The translations under genes and the position numbers were made by a program. The notes beneath the pieces were generated by a model that did no database searches, had not been told where the DNA came from, and worked only from the letters and a program-made list of their open reading frames with translations. A DNA stretch of 64,000 nucleotides, taken from contig NC_060968.1 of the NCBI RefSeq assembly GCF_910589235.1, forward strand, positions 1 through 64,000, in the 5' to 3' direction. This document shows, in pieces, positions 42,001 to 55,332 of this stretch (the first letter of the stretch is position 1; each line of letters opens with the position of its first letter). This stretch comes from Vespa crabro. Lineage: Eukaryota; Arthropoda; Insecta; Hymenoptera; Vespidae.

Positions 42001-43411
42001 TTACTATGTTTAAATACGCGTTTTTATATGATAATTGTCGAAAAACGTAATCGACATACGCGAATTTCGGTATATGCGAAGATAAAATCGTGAAATCTTT
42101 TATAATACTTGGGCCACAGTTTGAAAATGTTACCAATCGATTCAGAGCATTGCATTTATTAAGATCAAACATCTATTTTATATTGGAATCAAGGTTTTTA
42201 ACATTGTTTCATATCGTATATACGATTTTTCCCTCATATACGCGTATCGTCGAAAAACGAAAAGTTGAAATCTCGTTCAATTTCATTGACTTTATATTCT
42301 ATCGATGCAGAATAAAGAATATAACAAGAATATAACGTTTTTACTATATTCAAATACGCGCTTTCTTATGATAATATTCGAAAAACTTAATCGACAAACA
42401 CGAATTTCGGTTTTTGCGAAATAAAAATCGTGGAATCTTTATTAATACTTGTGCCACAATTTGAAAAATATTACCAATATTATTCAAAATATTGCATTTC
42501 ATAAGATCGAACTTCTATTTTATATTGGAATCAAAGTTCTTAACATTGTTTCATATCGTATATACGAATTTTCGCTCATATATCTGTATCGTCGAAAAAC
42601 GAAAAGATGAAATCACCTTCAAATTAATTGATTTTATAATCTATCGTTGCAGAATAAAGAATATAACAAGAATATAACGTTTTCTCAATGTTTAAATACC
42701 CGCTTTCATATGATAATTGTCGAAAAACGAAATCGACATACGCGAATTTCGGTATATTCGAAGATGAAATCGGGAAATCTTTAATAATACTTGTGCCACA
42801 ATTTAAAAATGTTACCAATCGATTCAGAATATTGCATTTCATAAGATCGAACATCTATTTTATATTGGAATCAAAGTTATTAACTTTGTTTCACATCGTA
42901 TATACGAATATTCGCTCATATACGCGTATAATCGAAAAACGAAAAGTTGAAATCTCGTAATATTTCATTGATTTTTATTCTATCGACGCAGAATAAAGAA
43001 TATAACAAGAATATAACGGTTTCACTATGTTTAAATAGACTTTTTCGTATGATAATTTTGGAAAAACTTAATCGACATTCGCTAATTTCGGCATATACGA
43101 AGATAAGATCGTTTAATCTTTAATAATACTTGTGCCACAGTTTGAAAAACTTTACCAATCGATTCAGAACATTGCATTTCAAAAGATCAAACATCTATTT
43201 TAAATTAGAATCAAAGTTTTTATCATTTCTTCTTATCGTATATACAATTTTTCGCTCATATAAGCGTATCTTCGAAAAACGAAAGGTTGAAATCTCGTTC
43301 AATTTCATTGATTTTATATTCTATCTACGCAGAATAAATAATATAACAAGAATATAACGTTTTCACTATGTTTATATACGTGTTTTAATATGATAATTGT
43401 CAAAAAACGTA
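39061..43411. repeat. Divergent right edge of the satellite array
   Basis: About thirteen monomers keep the 341-bp spacing but differ from the consensus and from each other at many more positions than monomers further left. Palindromes are often broken (for example ATCATTGAAAAACG near 41566 and TATAATCGAAAAACG near 42926). Two monomers (near 39610 and 41305) lack one copy of the 11-bp repeat. The last recognisable satellite bases are GTCAAAAAACGTAAT, ending at about 43411. Confidence 0.85.
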
Positions 43412-44428
43412 ATTAATATTAAATTAAATACGATAACAACGATAATAATATTACGAATGATAATTACTTTAATAACAATTCAACTTTCAGCACAATATAA
43501 CAATATAACATTCAACAAATAAACATATTGTTATCACGTTGTTAACAATTACAATAATAACGCTATTTACGGTAAGACTGTAATAATAATTATATTAACG
43601 ATAATAATAATTATAATGTTAATATAGAAAGTAACGATTATACCTTATTAATACCGATCATAACGATAATAACGATAAAAAGAAAAACAACGATAACAGG
43701 GATAAGAACTACATTAGTTTTATTAACGATAATATTAGTAATAATAACGATTATAACGATAATAACGATAATTACGATAATATTAATGATAATAATAATA
43801 ATATCGGATATGACTGTGATAAAGTTACTTACGATGACAACAATGGTAATGATAATAATGATAATTACGATAATAACAATAATAATATCTTTAATAATAA
43901 TAACGATTATAACGATAATAATGATTATTATTAACCATAATAATAATCAAACTGGTTATATCGATAATAATTTTAATAATGATGATTATAAAGATAAAAA
44001 CGGTTATAACGATAAAAATAAAACTAACGATAATGAGGACAATAACTACAATAGCGTTATTAACGATAATAATAATAATAATAACGATTATAACAATAAT
44101 AAGGGTAATAATAATAATAAAAACGATTATATCGATAATAACGGTAATATTAACTATATTAGCGTTAATAAAGCTTACAACGATAGAAATGATTATAACG
44201 ATGATAACGACAATAATGATTATAAATTCAATAATCATAATAATAACGAAAATAACGATATTACCGATAATAGCGACAATAATGATAGCAATACTAATAA
44301 TAGTAACTAAAATTACTATATCAATGATAATAGCGATAATATCGATACTAACTATAAAAGTAACGAAGAACTATAATAACAATATTAACGATAATAACGA
44401 TAATAACGTTAATAAAAAGAATAAGTGC

Positions 44429-44464
<36 letters not shown>
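44429..44464 (+). repeat. Pure (AAT)12 run
   Basis: Uninterrupted AAT triplets within the degenerate field, probably a recently expanded tract. Confidence 0.9.
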
Positions 44465-44465
<1 letters not shown>

Positions 44466-46748
44466 GCGATAATAACGATTATTGCCACAATGACGTTGAT
44501 AACGACAATAACGCTAATCATAACGATAATAATAATAAAACGATAATAACGATTATAACGAAAGTAATAACTATAATAACAATAATAACGCTAATAATAA
44601 CGTTCAGAACGTTAACTTATATAATAATGGTAATAATGATAATGACGATAATAACGATAATAATAAAAATAATATATATAATAAGAATAGTAATGATAAT
44701 AATGATATTGACGATAATAACGATAATAATAAAAATAATAATAATAATAACAATAATAACGGAAATAATAACACCAATAGCAGTAAGAACAACGATAAAT
44801 ACGATAATAACTATAATAACGATAATAATAATAATAATAATTATTATAATAATAATAACAGATATAATGATAATATCGAAAACAATAAAGTTAATAATAA
44901 TAACAACAATAATAACGATAATTATCATAATTACGTTAATAACATTAATAACGATAATAAAACTAATAACGATAATAACGATAATAATAAAGGTAATAAT
45001 AATAATAATGAAAATTATAGATAATGTAGATAATAGCGATATTAACGTTAATAACGATAACAACGATAGTAAAGATAACACGATAATCATAACGATAATA
45101 ACCATAATAATAATGATAATAATTATAATAACTTTAATAAGGATAATAACGATTGTAATAATGATATGAATAACAATAATAATAGTAAAAATAATAATAA
45201 GGTTAATAATATTTAGAACGATAATAGTATTGTTAACGGTAACAACGATAATAACGATAATAAAATTAATAAAGATAATAACCTTAATAAAGTTGAAATA
45301 ACGATAAGATTAATAATAACAATTATATCGATATTAATATCGATACTAACGATTATAACGCTAATAATAACGCAAATAACGATATTAAAGATAATAAAAA
45401 TAATGACAATAATAGCAATAATATCTAAAATAACGACAATAACGTTAGTAAAGGGAATAAAAACAATAATAATAATAAAATCGATAATAACGATTTCAAT
45501 CGTTAACAAAGATGATAGTAACGATTATAATAATAATAACGATGGAAATGATAATAACGTTAATTAAGATAAAACAGCTAATATCGATAACAACGATAAT
45601 AATAACAATAATGAATAATAACAATAATAACGATAACAATAACGATAATAATAATAATAACGAAAATAACGATAATAATAACAATTATTACGATTATAAT
45701 GGTAAAAATAAACATAAAAGCAGAAATACCGTTAGTAACCATAATAACGGTAATAATAACGATAATAATAATATTAACTATAATAAAGATAACAATAAGG
45801 TAAATAGGTATAATAACGATAATAGCGATAATAACGATAATATTGGTAACAACGAAAGTAATGACAATAATGTTAATGACGATAATAAAGGTATTAATAG
45901 CGATATTATATATAGTAACGATAATAACGGTAATATCGACAATCATAACAATAGTGATAATAACGATAATAACAATAATAACGGAAATAATATCGATAAT
46001 AATGATAATAATAGGGATTATAACGATAATAACAATAAAAAAAACGATAATATCGATAATAATGTTAATAACGTTAATAATAACGATACGTACAGTTACA
46101 ATACTCATAGTATTAATAACGATAATTATAAAAATAACGGTATAATAATGATACGTACGATTATAATGCTCATAGTAATAATAACGATAATAATAAAAAT
46201 AACGGTAATAATAACGATAATAATAATAAAAACAATAACAATAGTGATAAAAACAGTAATAAGGTTAATTACAATAATATTAACGATAAAAATAAAGATA
46301 GCGGAAATAACGAAAATAACAATGAAAACATTAAAACCTTAATAAAGTTAATAATAACGATAATAATAATTATAATGTTAATAACGATACTAGCGATAAT
46401 TGCAATGATAATATTAATAACAATAATAACGATAATAACAATAATAACGATAATTACGATAATCATGTTAATAACGATAAAATAATAATAACGATAATAA
46501 CGATAATAAAATCGATAATAATAATATTAACGGAAATAACGATAATAATAAAGATAAGGGCTACAAAAACAACGATAAAAACCATTTAAACAATAATAAC
46601 GTTAATAACGATATTAATTTTAATAAAGATAATAATAACGATAATAATAATAATTATAATTATATATCGATTATATCGATAATAAAAACGATAATAATAA
46701 TGACAAGAACGATAATATTAACTATAATTATAATAATAATAATAATAA

Positions 46749-46779
<31 letters not shown>

Positions 46780-47592
46780 TGTGATAATATCAATAATAAC
46801 GTTAATAAAGATATTAACCATAATTACGGTAATAACGCTAAATACTATAATAACAAAAATAATATTAACAATAACAATAATGAGAATAATAACGAAAATA
46901 ACGATAATAACGATAATAGTGTTAATAACATTAATTACGATAATAATACAGGTAATAATAGAACTAACGAAAATAAAGATATTAATGTTGAAAACATTAT
47001 TAAGGATAATAACGATAATAACAATAATAACCATAATAACGAATATAACGATACTAACAGAATAATAACTATAATAATAATAATAACGATTATAACGTTA
47101 ATAGCAATAATTATAACGATATTGATTAAAATTTACGACAATAAAGAAAATAAGGATAATAACGAAAATAACGATAATAACGCTATTGACTATAATAATA
47201 ACGATAATAATAATTATAACAATAATAATGATTATAACATAAACTACGATAATAATAGCGATAATTATTAAAATAAGGATAATAACGATAAAACGATGAA
47301 AACAGTAATAACGTTAATAACGATAATAAAAACGATAATAATAACGATAATAATAATAACAACGTTAATAACGATAACAATGATATTCATGATAATAATG
47401 ATATTGACGATAATAACAAAAATAATAGCGATAAAATATATTAACGATAAAATCGTAATAAGGATAATATTAAAAATATTGATGATGAAGATAATATTAA
47501 TAATAACCTTTATTACGAAAACAACGATAATAATAACGTTAATAACTATATTAGCAATAATAACGATAATTACGATAATAACGATAATTACA

Positions 47593-47593
<1 letters not shown>

Positions 47594-47653
<60 letters not shown>
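47594..47653 (+). repeat. Pure (AAT)20 run
   Basis: About 60 bases of uninterrupted triplets, bordered by TACAG on the left and AACGATAAC on the right. Confidence 0.9.
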
Positions 47654-47654
<1 letters not shown>

Positions 47655-48179
47655 GATAACAACGATAATAATAACAATAATAACAATAATAACGATCATA
47701 AGGATAATTACGATAATTACGATAATAACGTTAACAATGATAATTATGACAATAAGGATAAAAATAAATATCATGATAATAAGTTTAATAACCACAATTG
47801 TGTTATTAACGATAATAATAATAATAATCACGTTTATGACCATAATAACGATAATATCGATAGGAACGATAATAATAAAAATAATTTTAATAATAAAAAT
47901 AATAGTAATAATAATAACTATAATATTAATAATAACGTTAAAGAAGATATTAACGATTGTTACGTTAATAACGTTATTAAATATTATATTAGTAATAATA
48001 ATATTTATTACGATAATAATTTTATTAAAGATAACAACGACAACAACGATATTAATAACAATAATAACGATTAAAATAACTATAAGATCGATAATAATGA
48101 TTACAACGATAATAACAATAATAACAATAATAAGGATAATAATGATCATGAAGTTAATAAAGATGATAATGACGAGAAT

Positions 48180-48180
<1 letters not shown>

Positions 48181-48247
<67 letters not shown>
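48181..48247 (+). repeat. Pure (AAT)22 run
   Basis: About 67 bases of uninterrupted triplets, followed by AAAAGTAATTTATAAAAG, which departs from the triplet pattern. Confidence 0.9.
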
Positions 48248-48249
<2 letters not shown>

Positions 48250-49978
48250 GTAATTTATAAAAGTAAATTATAAAAATAACAATAATAATAATGATAGATA
48301 TAATATTAATAATAACAGCAATAATAACGGTAAATATAAAAACAACAGTAATAATATCGATAATAATAATAGTAACGATATCAGCGACAATAAAATGATA
48401 AGAATAATAATAACGAAAAAAAGATAATAACGATGATAACGATAATAACGAAACCAACAGTAATAACGATAATAATAACTATACTAATAAAAATAACGAT
48501 AATAAAGATAATAATAACATTAATAATAATGATAACCATAATGCCGATAATATCCCTAATAACGGTAATAAGAATAATAAAGGTAATAATAACCAATATA
48601 ACAATAATAACGATAATAACGTTAATTAAGTGAATCAAAACAATTATTATAATAATAACCATTAAAACAATAGTAATGATAATGATGATAATAATGATTA
48701 GATAGATAATAATAACGATTATAATAATAATAATAAAATAAATATTAAAACGATAATATCCATAATAACGCTAATAACGATAACAATATTAACAGTGATA
48801 GAAATGATAATAATAATAATAACGATAATAACGATAATAACGAGCATAATGGTAATAATAAGGATAATAACGGTAATAACGATAAAAAACGTAATAACAA
48901 AGACAATAACGATAATAATACTAAAAATAATAATAACGATTATAAGGTTAAGAATAAAGATAAATAACGATAATAACGATAATATTTATAATAATAAAGA
49001 TAATAATAATAAAAACGGAAGTAACGATTATAACGATAATAAAGTTAAAAACAATAACAACGAGAGAAAAGATAAAAATGATAATGACGATAATATCGGT
49101 AATAATAACAATAAAGATAATAATGACGATAATATCAGAAATAATAATGATAATAACAATAATAACGATAGTAATAACGATATTGATAATAATATCGATA
49201 TATATAAAACGATTGTATTAACGATAATAAGAACAATAACGATAATAACGATATTAACGATAATAATGACAATAATAATAATAACGATAATAACGATAAT
49301 AACGATTATAACGCTAATAATAAATACAATAACGATAATATCCTTAACAACGTTAATATTAACGTTAATAATAATAGTAGCGCTAAGTGCGACAATAATA
49401 ATGATGAAAATAATAATAATAAAAATAATTATGATAATAATAATTACGAATATAATAAAAATAGCGATAATGATAATAATAAAGGTAATAACGATAATGA
49501 CAATAATAACACTAATAATAACGATAATTATAATAAAAATAATAACGATAATAATAAAAATATCGATTATAACGATAACAACGATAATTACAATAATAAC
49601 AATAATAACGATAATAACGATAATAATGAAAACCATAATAATGATAGTAACGATAATAAAGTGTATAATAACAATAATATTATTAATAACGATTATAACG
49701 TTAATAACGACAACAATAACGATAATAATAATAATGATATTAACGATAATAACGATAATGACGATAATAACACTAGCAATTACGAGAATAATAATAATAA
49801 TAATACTATTATTATTCATAGTAACAATAATAATAAAGATAATAACGATAATAACGAAAATAACTATAATAATAACGATAAGAACGATAAAAATCAGGAT
49901 AATAACAATAATAACGATAATAACAATAATAAGCATAATAACGTTCATAAAATTAATAAAGATAATAATAACGATAAT

Positions 49979-49980
<2 letters not shown>

Positions 49981-50022
<42 letters not shown>
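49981..50022 (+). repeat. Pure (AAT)14 run
   Basis: About 42 bases of uninterrupted triplets within the degenerate field. Confidence 0.9.
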
Positions 50023-50025
<3 letters not shown>

Positions 50026-51022
50026 TAATAAAAATCATAATAGTAATAATGATAATTATAATAATAACGAGTATAATAACGATAGTTATAGTAATAATAA
50101 TAATAGTAATCCAAACGATAATTATAAAGATAAATGTAATAATAACACTAATAGTAATATTAACGAAAAAAACGTCAACAAAAACGATAAGAATATCAAT
50201 AGCAAAATTAAAGATAATAACGTTATTGACGATAATAGAGGTAATAACGATAATAATAACGATAATAATAAAAATAACGATAATAACGATAATAAAGATA
50301 ATAACGATAGTAATAACGATAATAACAATTATGACGAAAATAAAGATAATAATAAGGAAAATAACAATTATAAGGATAATAACAATAATAATAAAAATAA
50401 TAAAGTAATAACAATAATATTGAATGTCATGGTAATAAAGATAATAAAGATAATAACTTTATCAACGATAATAATGACGTTAAATATAATAGCAGCACCA
50501 AGTGCGAGAATAATAAAAATAATAATAATATTAATTAGAATAATAATAATATTAATAAATACGATAATAATAGAATTAAAGGTAATCATAATAATAAGTA
50601 TAATAACGAGTAAAATTATCCTAACGATAAAAACGATAATAACGAAAATAACGATAGTAATGATAATAACGATAATGACAAAAATAATATAAAAAATTAA
50701 AATAAAAATAAAAAAAACGATACTAACAATAACTATAACGAAATAGCGATTATTACAATAATAACAATAATAATGAGAATAACGTTAATATGGAGAATAA
50801 TAATAATAATAAAATCGATAATAACTATAAAACGATAATAATTACGATAATAATAATAATAACGATCATAAGGATAATAACGGTAATAACGATAACAATA
50901 AATATTGCGACCATAAAGAAAATAAAGATGATAACGATATTAACCAAAGTAACATTAATAACGATAATAACACTGATAATAAAAATTGTAACGATAACTG
51001 CGGAAATGATAGCGATAATAAT

Positions 51023-51024
<2 letters not shown>

Positions 51025-51096
<72 letters not shown>
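51025..51096 (+). repeat. Pure (AAT)24 run
   Basis: About 72 bases of uninterrupted triplets, the longest pure tract seen in the window. Confidence 0.9.
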
Positions 51097-51101
<5 letters not shown>

Positions 51102-51891
51102 ATATCTATAAATACAATGATAAGAAAAATAATAAGGATAAAAACGAATAAAACAATAATAACGATAATAACGATATTAATGGCGATAATAGCGATAATA
51201 ACAATAATAATAACAATAATAACGATTATAACGATAATAAGGATAATAAAAACGATAATAATGATAAAAAAGATAATAACGACATTAATACCGATATTAG
51301 TGATAATAACGATAATAACGATAAAACTGTAATATTAACGATAATAACGATAATAATAAAAATAACGATAATAAAGATAATAAGGATAATAAAGATGATA
51401 ACGATAAAACGTTAGTAACTATAATAGTAACGATAATAGCGATAATGTCGTTAATAAAGATAATAATAACGATAATAACATTAATAACGTTCAGAATGAT
51501 AATAATTTATAATTATTAAGATATTAATCCTATTAACGATAATAAAGATAATAACGGTAATAATGTTATTAACAACAGAAAGTATAAAAATGACCATAAT
51601 TATAATCATAACGGTATTTAATATAATAACGTTCATAAAGATGATGATCATAATAACGATAATATATATAAATTTGATAATAATAATAACGATATTAATA
51701 AAAATAACGTTAGAAACGACCATAACGATTCTTACCATAAAAAGTTTAATAACGATAATAATAACGATAATAATAGTAGTAACGATTACAGCGGTTGTAA
51801 TAACAATAATAATATTAAATAATAATAATAATATTAATAACAATAATAATAACGGTAATAAAAATATTAATTAAGCCAATAATAAAAAGCG

Positions 51892-51924
<33 letters not shown>

Positions 51925-52318
51925 GTAACGTTAATAATAGAAATAAATATAATATACATATTAACGGTTACAACATTATTAAAAATAATAATGATAACAA
52001 CGATAATAATAACGTTATTAAACTTAATAACGGTAATAATAACGATAATAATAATAACGATATTTACAATTGGAAGTTAGTAACTATATTAACGATAATG
52101 ACGGTAGAATAACGATAATAACAATAATTACGATAATAAAGATAATAACGTTATTAAAGATAATAATAACGATAATAAAAATAATAACGATCGTAATGGT
52201 AATAACTGTAATAATAACTATAATTACGATAATAACGATAATAATAACGATAATAAAGATAAGAAAGGTAATAAAGTGTATAACGATAATAACGATAATA
52301 ATAAAGATAATAATAATA

Positions 52319-52348
52319 TTAAGTTGATGAGAATGAAATCTCGGATTT
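52319..52348 (+). repeat. Mariner left terminal inverted repeat
   Basis: Begins after the TA at 52317-52318. It shares GATGAAAT-like spacing and the ATGAAATCTC core with the reverse complement of the right end (ATGAAATTTC). The outer ten bases match less well, suggesting decay. Confidence 0.72.
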
Positions 52349-52394
52349 TAAGTGAATATATTAAACTGCATATCTTTTTCCATAAGCTGTTTAT

Positions 52395-53414
52395 TTAATC
52401 AAAACATGCTCCATTTACTTCAATACCCTTTTCCCAACGATATTTAAATGCATAGATGCCTGTTTTGAAGAAATTCTGATCTTTAGAATCAATGATCTCT
52501 GATAAGGCATTTTTCAGACTATCTTCTTTTTCGTACTGTTTTGCCCGTAAAAACAATTCTAAATTTTTAAATAAATGAAAGTCGGTTGGCGAAAGATCCG
52601 GTAAATAAGGTGGGTTCTGCAAAATTTCATATATTAATTCATTTAATTTCGCTGTTGTTTTGTACGATGTATGCGGCCGAGCGCTGTCGTGGAGAAGTAT
52701 TGGGCCATGCCGATTAACAAGTGTTGGGCGTATAATTTTCAATTTTTCATGCATTTCTTCAATGTACTGGTAATACTTTTCGGCTGTAATTGTCATTCCA
52801 GTTCGAAGGATTGAGTAGAGTATTATTCCAGTTACATTCCACCAAACTATGATTAAAATTATCCATGGATGAAGTGATGGCCGTGGAGTATCAGGACAAG
52901 CCTCATCCATATTAAGCCACCGAGCACACCTTTTCCTATTGTCGTAAAGAACCCATTGTTCATCACAAGTAATGATCCGATCGAAAAATGGATCTCGATT
53001 AAATCGGGTTAGCAATGATGAACATACGTTCAAGCGATCCAGCTTATTTCCCTTGGGTAGTTCGTGCGGTATCCACTTAACCATTTTTAACACCTTGCCA
53101 TTTTCATAAAGATGTCGCAATATTGTTGTATGGTCAACTTCCATTCTGGCTGCAAGTTCCATTGAAGAAATAATTGAATTCGTTTCCACCGATGCTTTCA
53201 GAGCACCAATTTTCACAGACGTTTCGGGTCTTCCACGCGGTTCATTTTGCAGAGGAAAATAACCAGAACGAAATTTTTCAAACCAACGCTGCACTTTTCG
53301 ATCGTTTACAGTATACTCCCCAAACGGCTGGTTCATATTGCGTGCAGCTTTTGCATCATTATTACCCAGTTCATACTCATATAACAAAATTACACGAATA
53401 TCGGTTGAATTCAT
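52395..53414 (-). CDS. Mariner transposase, 339 aa, DD34D, apparently intact
   Basis: Cut-and-paste transposase acting in the nucleus on the element ends. I chose the ATG at 53414 because the protein then starts MNSTDIRV, like other mariner transposases, and has the usual length of about 340 aa; an upstream in-frame ATG at 53453 adds 13 residues and is less likely. A helix-turn-helix DNA-binding region covers about residues 1-110, with a GRP motif at 61-63. WIPHEL at 114-119 matches the family's WVPHEL. The catalytic residues are D151 (TCDEQW), D243 (LHDSARPH) and D278 (LSPTD), with 34 residues between the last two, which defines mariner. YLPDL at 270-274 replaces the usual YSPDL. No stop or frameshift is visible. 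Activity cannot be judged from sequence. Confidence 0.94.
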   Translation of the reverse strand: MNSTDIRVILLYEYELGNNDAKAARNMNQPFGEYTVNDRKVQRWFEKFRSGYFPLQNEPRGRPETSVKIGALKASVETNSIISSMELAARMEVDHTTILRHLYENGKVLKMVKWIPHELPKGNKLDRLNVCSSLLTRFNRDPFFDRIITCDEQWVLYDNRKRCARWLNMDEACPDTPRPSLHPWIILIIVWWNVTGIILYSILRTGMTITAEKYYQYIEEMHEKLKIIRPTLVNRHGPILLHDSARPHTSYKTTAKLNELIYEILQNPPYLPDLSPTDFHLFKNLELFLRAKQYEKEDSLKNALSEIIDSKDQNFFKTGIYAFKYRWEKGIEVNGACFD

Positions 53415-53569
53415 ATCGGTGCAAAAATCAAAGCAAATAACAAATGGGAACACTTTCGAGAAAATGTTCCTTGCTAATATGTGACTCTGGCAATGAACAG
53501 TACGACTATAAACCAGGTCATGTCACGAACAAAACATAACAACAGGGAAACAAACGTTCACGTTTAAAG

Positions 53570-53599
53570 ATGTCAGAAATTTCATACGCACCATCCCAA
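53570..53599 (-). repeat. Mariner right terminal inverted repeat
   Basis: Read on the minus strand it starts TTGGGATGGTGCGTATGAAA and is followed outward by the TA at 53600-53601. It is probably the better preserved end. Confidence 0.75.
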
Positions 53600-53615
53600 T
53601 AGTTGCAATATCATG

Positions 53616-55288
53616 GACAATAATAACGATAATAACGGTAATTACGATAATAACGAATTAACGATAAAAACTATAACTATAACGATTATAATAATAATAT
53701 CGATAACAACGATATTAACGATAATGAAGGTAATAATAACAATAATAATAATAACAATAATAATATTATTAACGACGATAACAACAATGGTAAAAATAAT
53801 AACGATAATAACGATAATTACGACAATAATATCTATAATAACAATAATATCAATAAAAAGAAAGATAAAAACGATAATAAATATAATAACGATAATTACG
53901 ATAATAAAAATAGTAACGGTTATAACGATAATAATAACGATAATAACGGTAAAAAAATAATAACGATAGTAACAATATTAACAATAATAACGATTATAAC
54001 GACAATGCCGATAATAATGATAATGAAGATAATAATATAGATAATAACATTTATAACTTTAATAAAAATAATAATAACTACAGTAATAATAATAAGGACT
54101 ATAACGATAATATCAATAATAATAACGATAATAAGAATAACGAAAATATCCATAATAAAAAAAATTACGATAATAATGTTAATAAAATTAATGGTGATAA
54201 TAACAGTAAAGACATTAATAAATATAATAATAACGATAATATTAGTAATGATTATAACGATAATAACAATAATAATAACGATAATAACAATAATAACAAT
54301 AATAACGGTAATAACGATAACACCGTTAATAACGAGAATAACGATAATAGTAAGAATAAAAACGATATTAACGTTAATAGCGATAATAATAATGATAAAA
54401 ATAATAACAATAATAACAATAATAACGATAATTACGATAATAACGTTAATAAAGATAAGAACGACAAAAATAACGATCATAACTATAATAACGGTAATAA
54501 TAACTATATTAACAGTAATAATAATAATAATAATAATAACGATAATTATAAATATAACAATAACAAATGTAATAACGATAGTAACGTTAATAACGATAAT
54601 AACGGTAATAATGTTAATAATAACGATAATAACGATAATAATAATAACGATGTTATTAACAATAATAATAATAGCGATTATAACGATCATAACGATTATG
54701 ACAACTATAGTAATAATGTTATCGATAATAAAGATATTAACGATAATAAAGGTAATAACAATGAAACATACGATAATAATAATAGTAACGATGACGAGGA
54801 CCATAATGATAATAATGATAAATATAATAGCAATAATTATAAAAATAACGACAGTAACGATAGTAATAACGACAATAATAGTAATAATAAAATAATGATA
54901 TTGATAATAACGATAATAACGTTAATAACGATAACAATGACGATAATAATGATAGAAACAATGATTGCGATAATAATAACGATAATAATAATAATATTAG
55001 TAACAAAGAAGATTCTATTAAAAAAACGATAATAACGATAATATATATATAACTGTAATAATAGTAATAATATTAATAATCATAATAATCATAATAATAA
55101 TGAAAATTAAAATATCTATAATAAGAGAAATAAACATAATAAGTATAATAACGATAATAACGATAAAAATAACGATCATAACGATAATAAGAATAATAAC
55201 GTTAATAAAGATAATAACGATAATAATAACGATAATAATAATAATTATAACAGCGACGATAATAAAGATAATAATAATTATGTTATTA

Positions 55289-55332
<44 letters not shown>

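Larger units (their letters stand above)
1..43411. repeat. 341-bp tandem satellite array, about 127 monomers
   Basis: The same AT-rich unit recurs head to tail every 340-341 bases from the first base to about 43411. The first base is mid-monomer, so the array continues to the left. A hand-built consensus has about 28.7% G+C (52 C, 46 G in 341 bases). Landmarks recurring in each unit include the palindromes ATCGTATATACGAT and ATACGCGTAT, two copies of GTCGAAAAACG, and an 11-bp tandem pair AGAATATAACA/AGAATATAACG. No monomer is inverted. Short open frames repeat with the unit on both strands but begin at TTG or GTG and are not credible genes. Length and organisation fit a centromeric or pericentromeric satellite; this is inference. 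The family is not recognised. Confidence 0.97.
43412..52318 (+). repeat. Degenerate triplet / 9-bp microsatellite field, A-rich strand on plus
   Basis: About 8.9 kb made almost entirely of triplets related to AAT, AAC and GAT, commonly ordered as the 9-mer AATAACGAT. Substitutions follow triplet phase: G mostly replaces the first A and C mostly replaces the final T. Long open frames on both strands arise because only the TAA phase of the triplet contains stops; they read as Ile/Thr-rich, Asn/Asp-rich or Leu/Ile/Val-rich low-complexity strings and are not genes. I see no unique sequence longer than a few tens of bases, apart from a transition zone at 43412-43700. Confidence 0.92.
52319..53599 (-). 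mobile_element. Mariner-family DNA transposon, apparently complete (1281 bp)
   Basis: The element encodes one transposase on the minus strand and lies inside the triplet microsatellite. The left end starts TTAAGTTGATGAGAATGAAA; the reverse complement of the right end starts TTGGGATGGTGCGTATGAAA. Over the first 30 bases the two ends are imperfect inverted repeats. A TA dinucleotide flanks each end (52317-52318 and 53600-53601), the target duplication expected for mariner. Length near 1.3 kb is typical. The left end differs more from mariner-like termini than the right end, so it may have mutated. The subfamily appears close to the cecropia/Hsmar1-like group, but that is only an impression. Confidence 0.9.

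Noticed and set aside
7193..42172. Repeated open frames of 65-92 codons on the minus strand of the satellite
   Set aside because: They are shadows of the same monomer DNA and appear only where neutral variants happen to remove a stop. There are no recognisable domains.
289..43357. A conserved open frame of about 61 codons repeated in most satellite monomers on the plus strand
   Set aside because: It starts at TTG (or GTG in the 81-codon form), not ATG, repeats only because the DNA repeats, and is broken freely by substitutions and indels. There is no codon-position pattern favouring silent changes that I can see.
1..43411. CRISPR-like array
   Set aside because: The whole 341-base unit repeats without distinct unique spacers between short repeats, and the mobile elements indicate an animal genome.
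53174..53440. Plus-strand open frame of 88 codons opposite the transposase
   Set aside because: Antisense shadow of the mariner transposase coding region.
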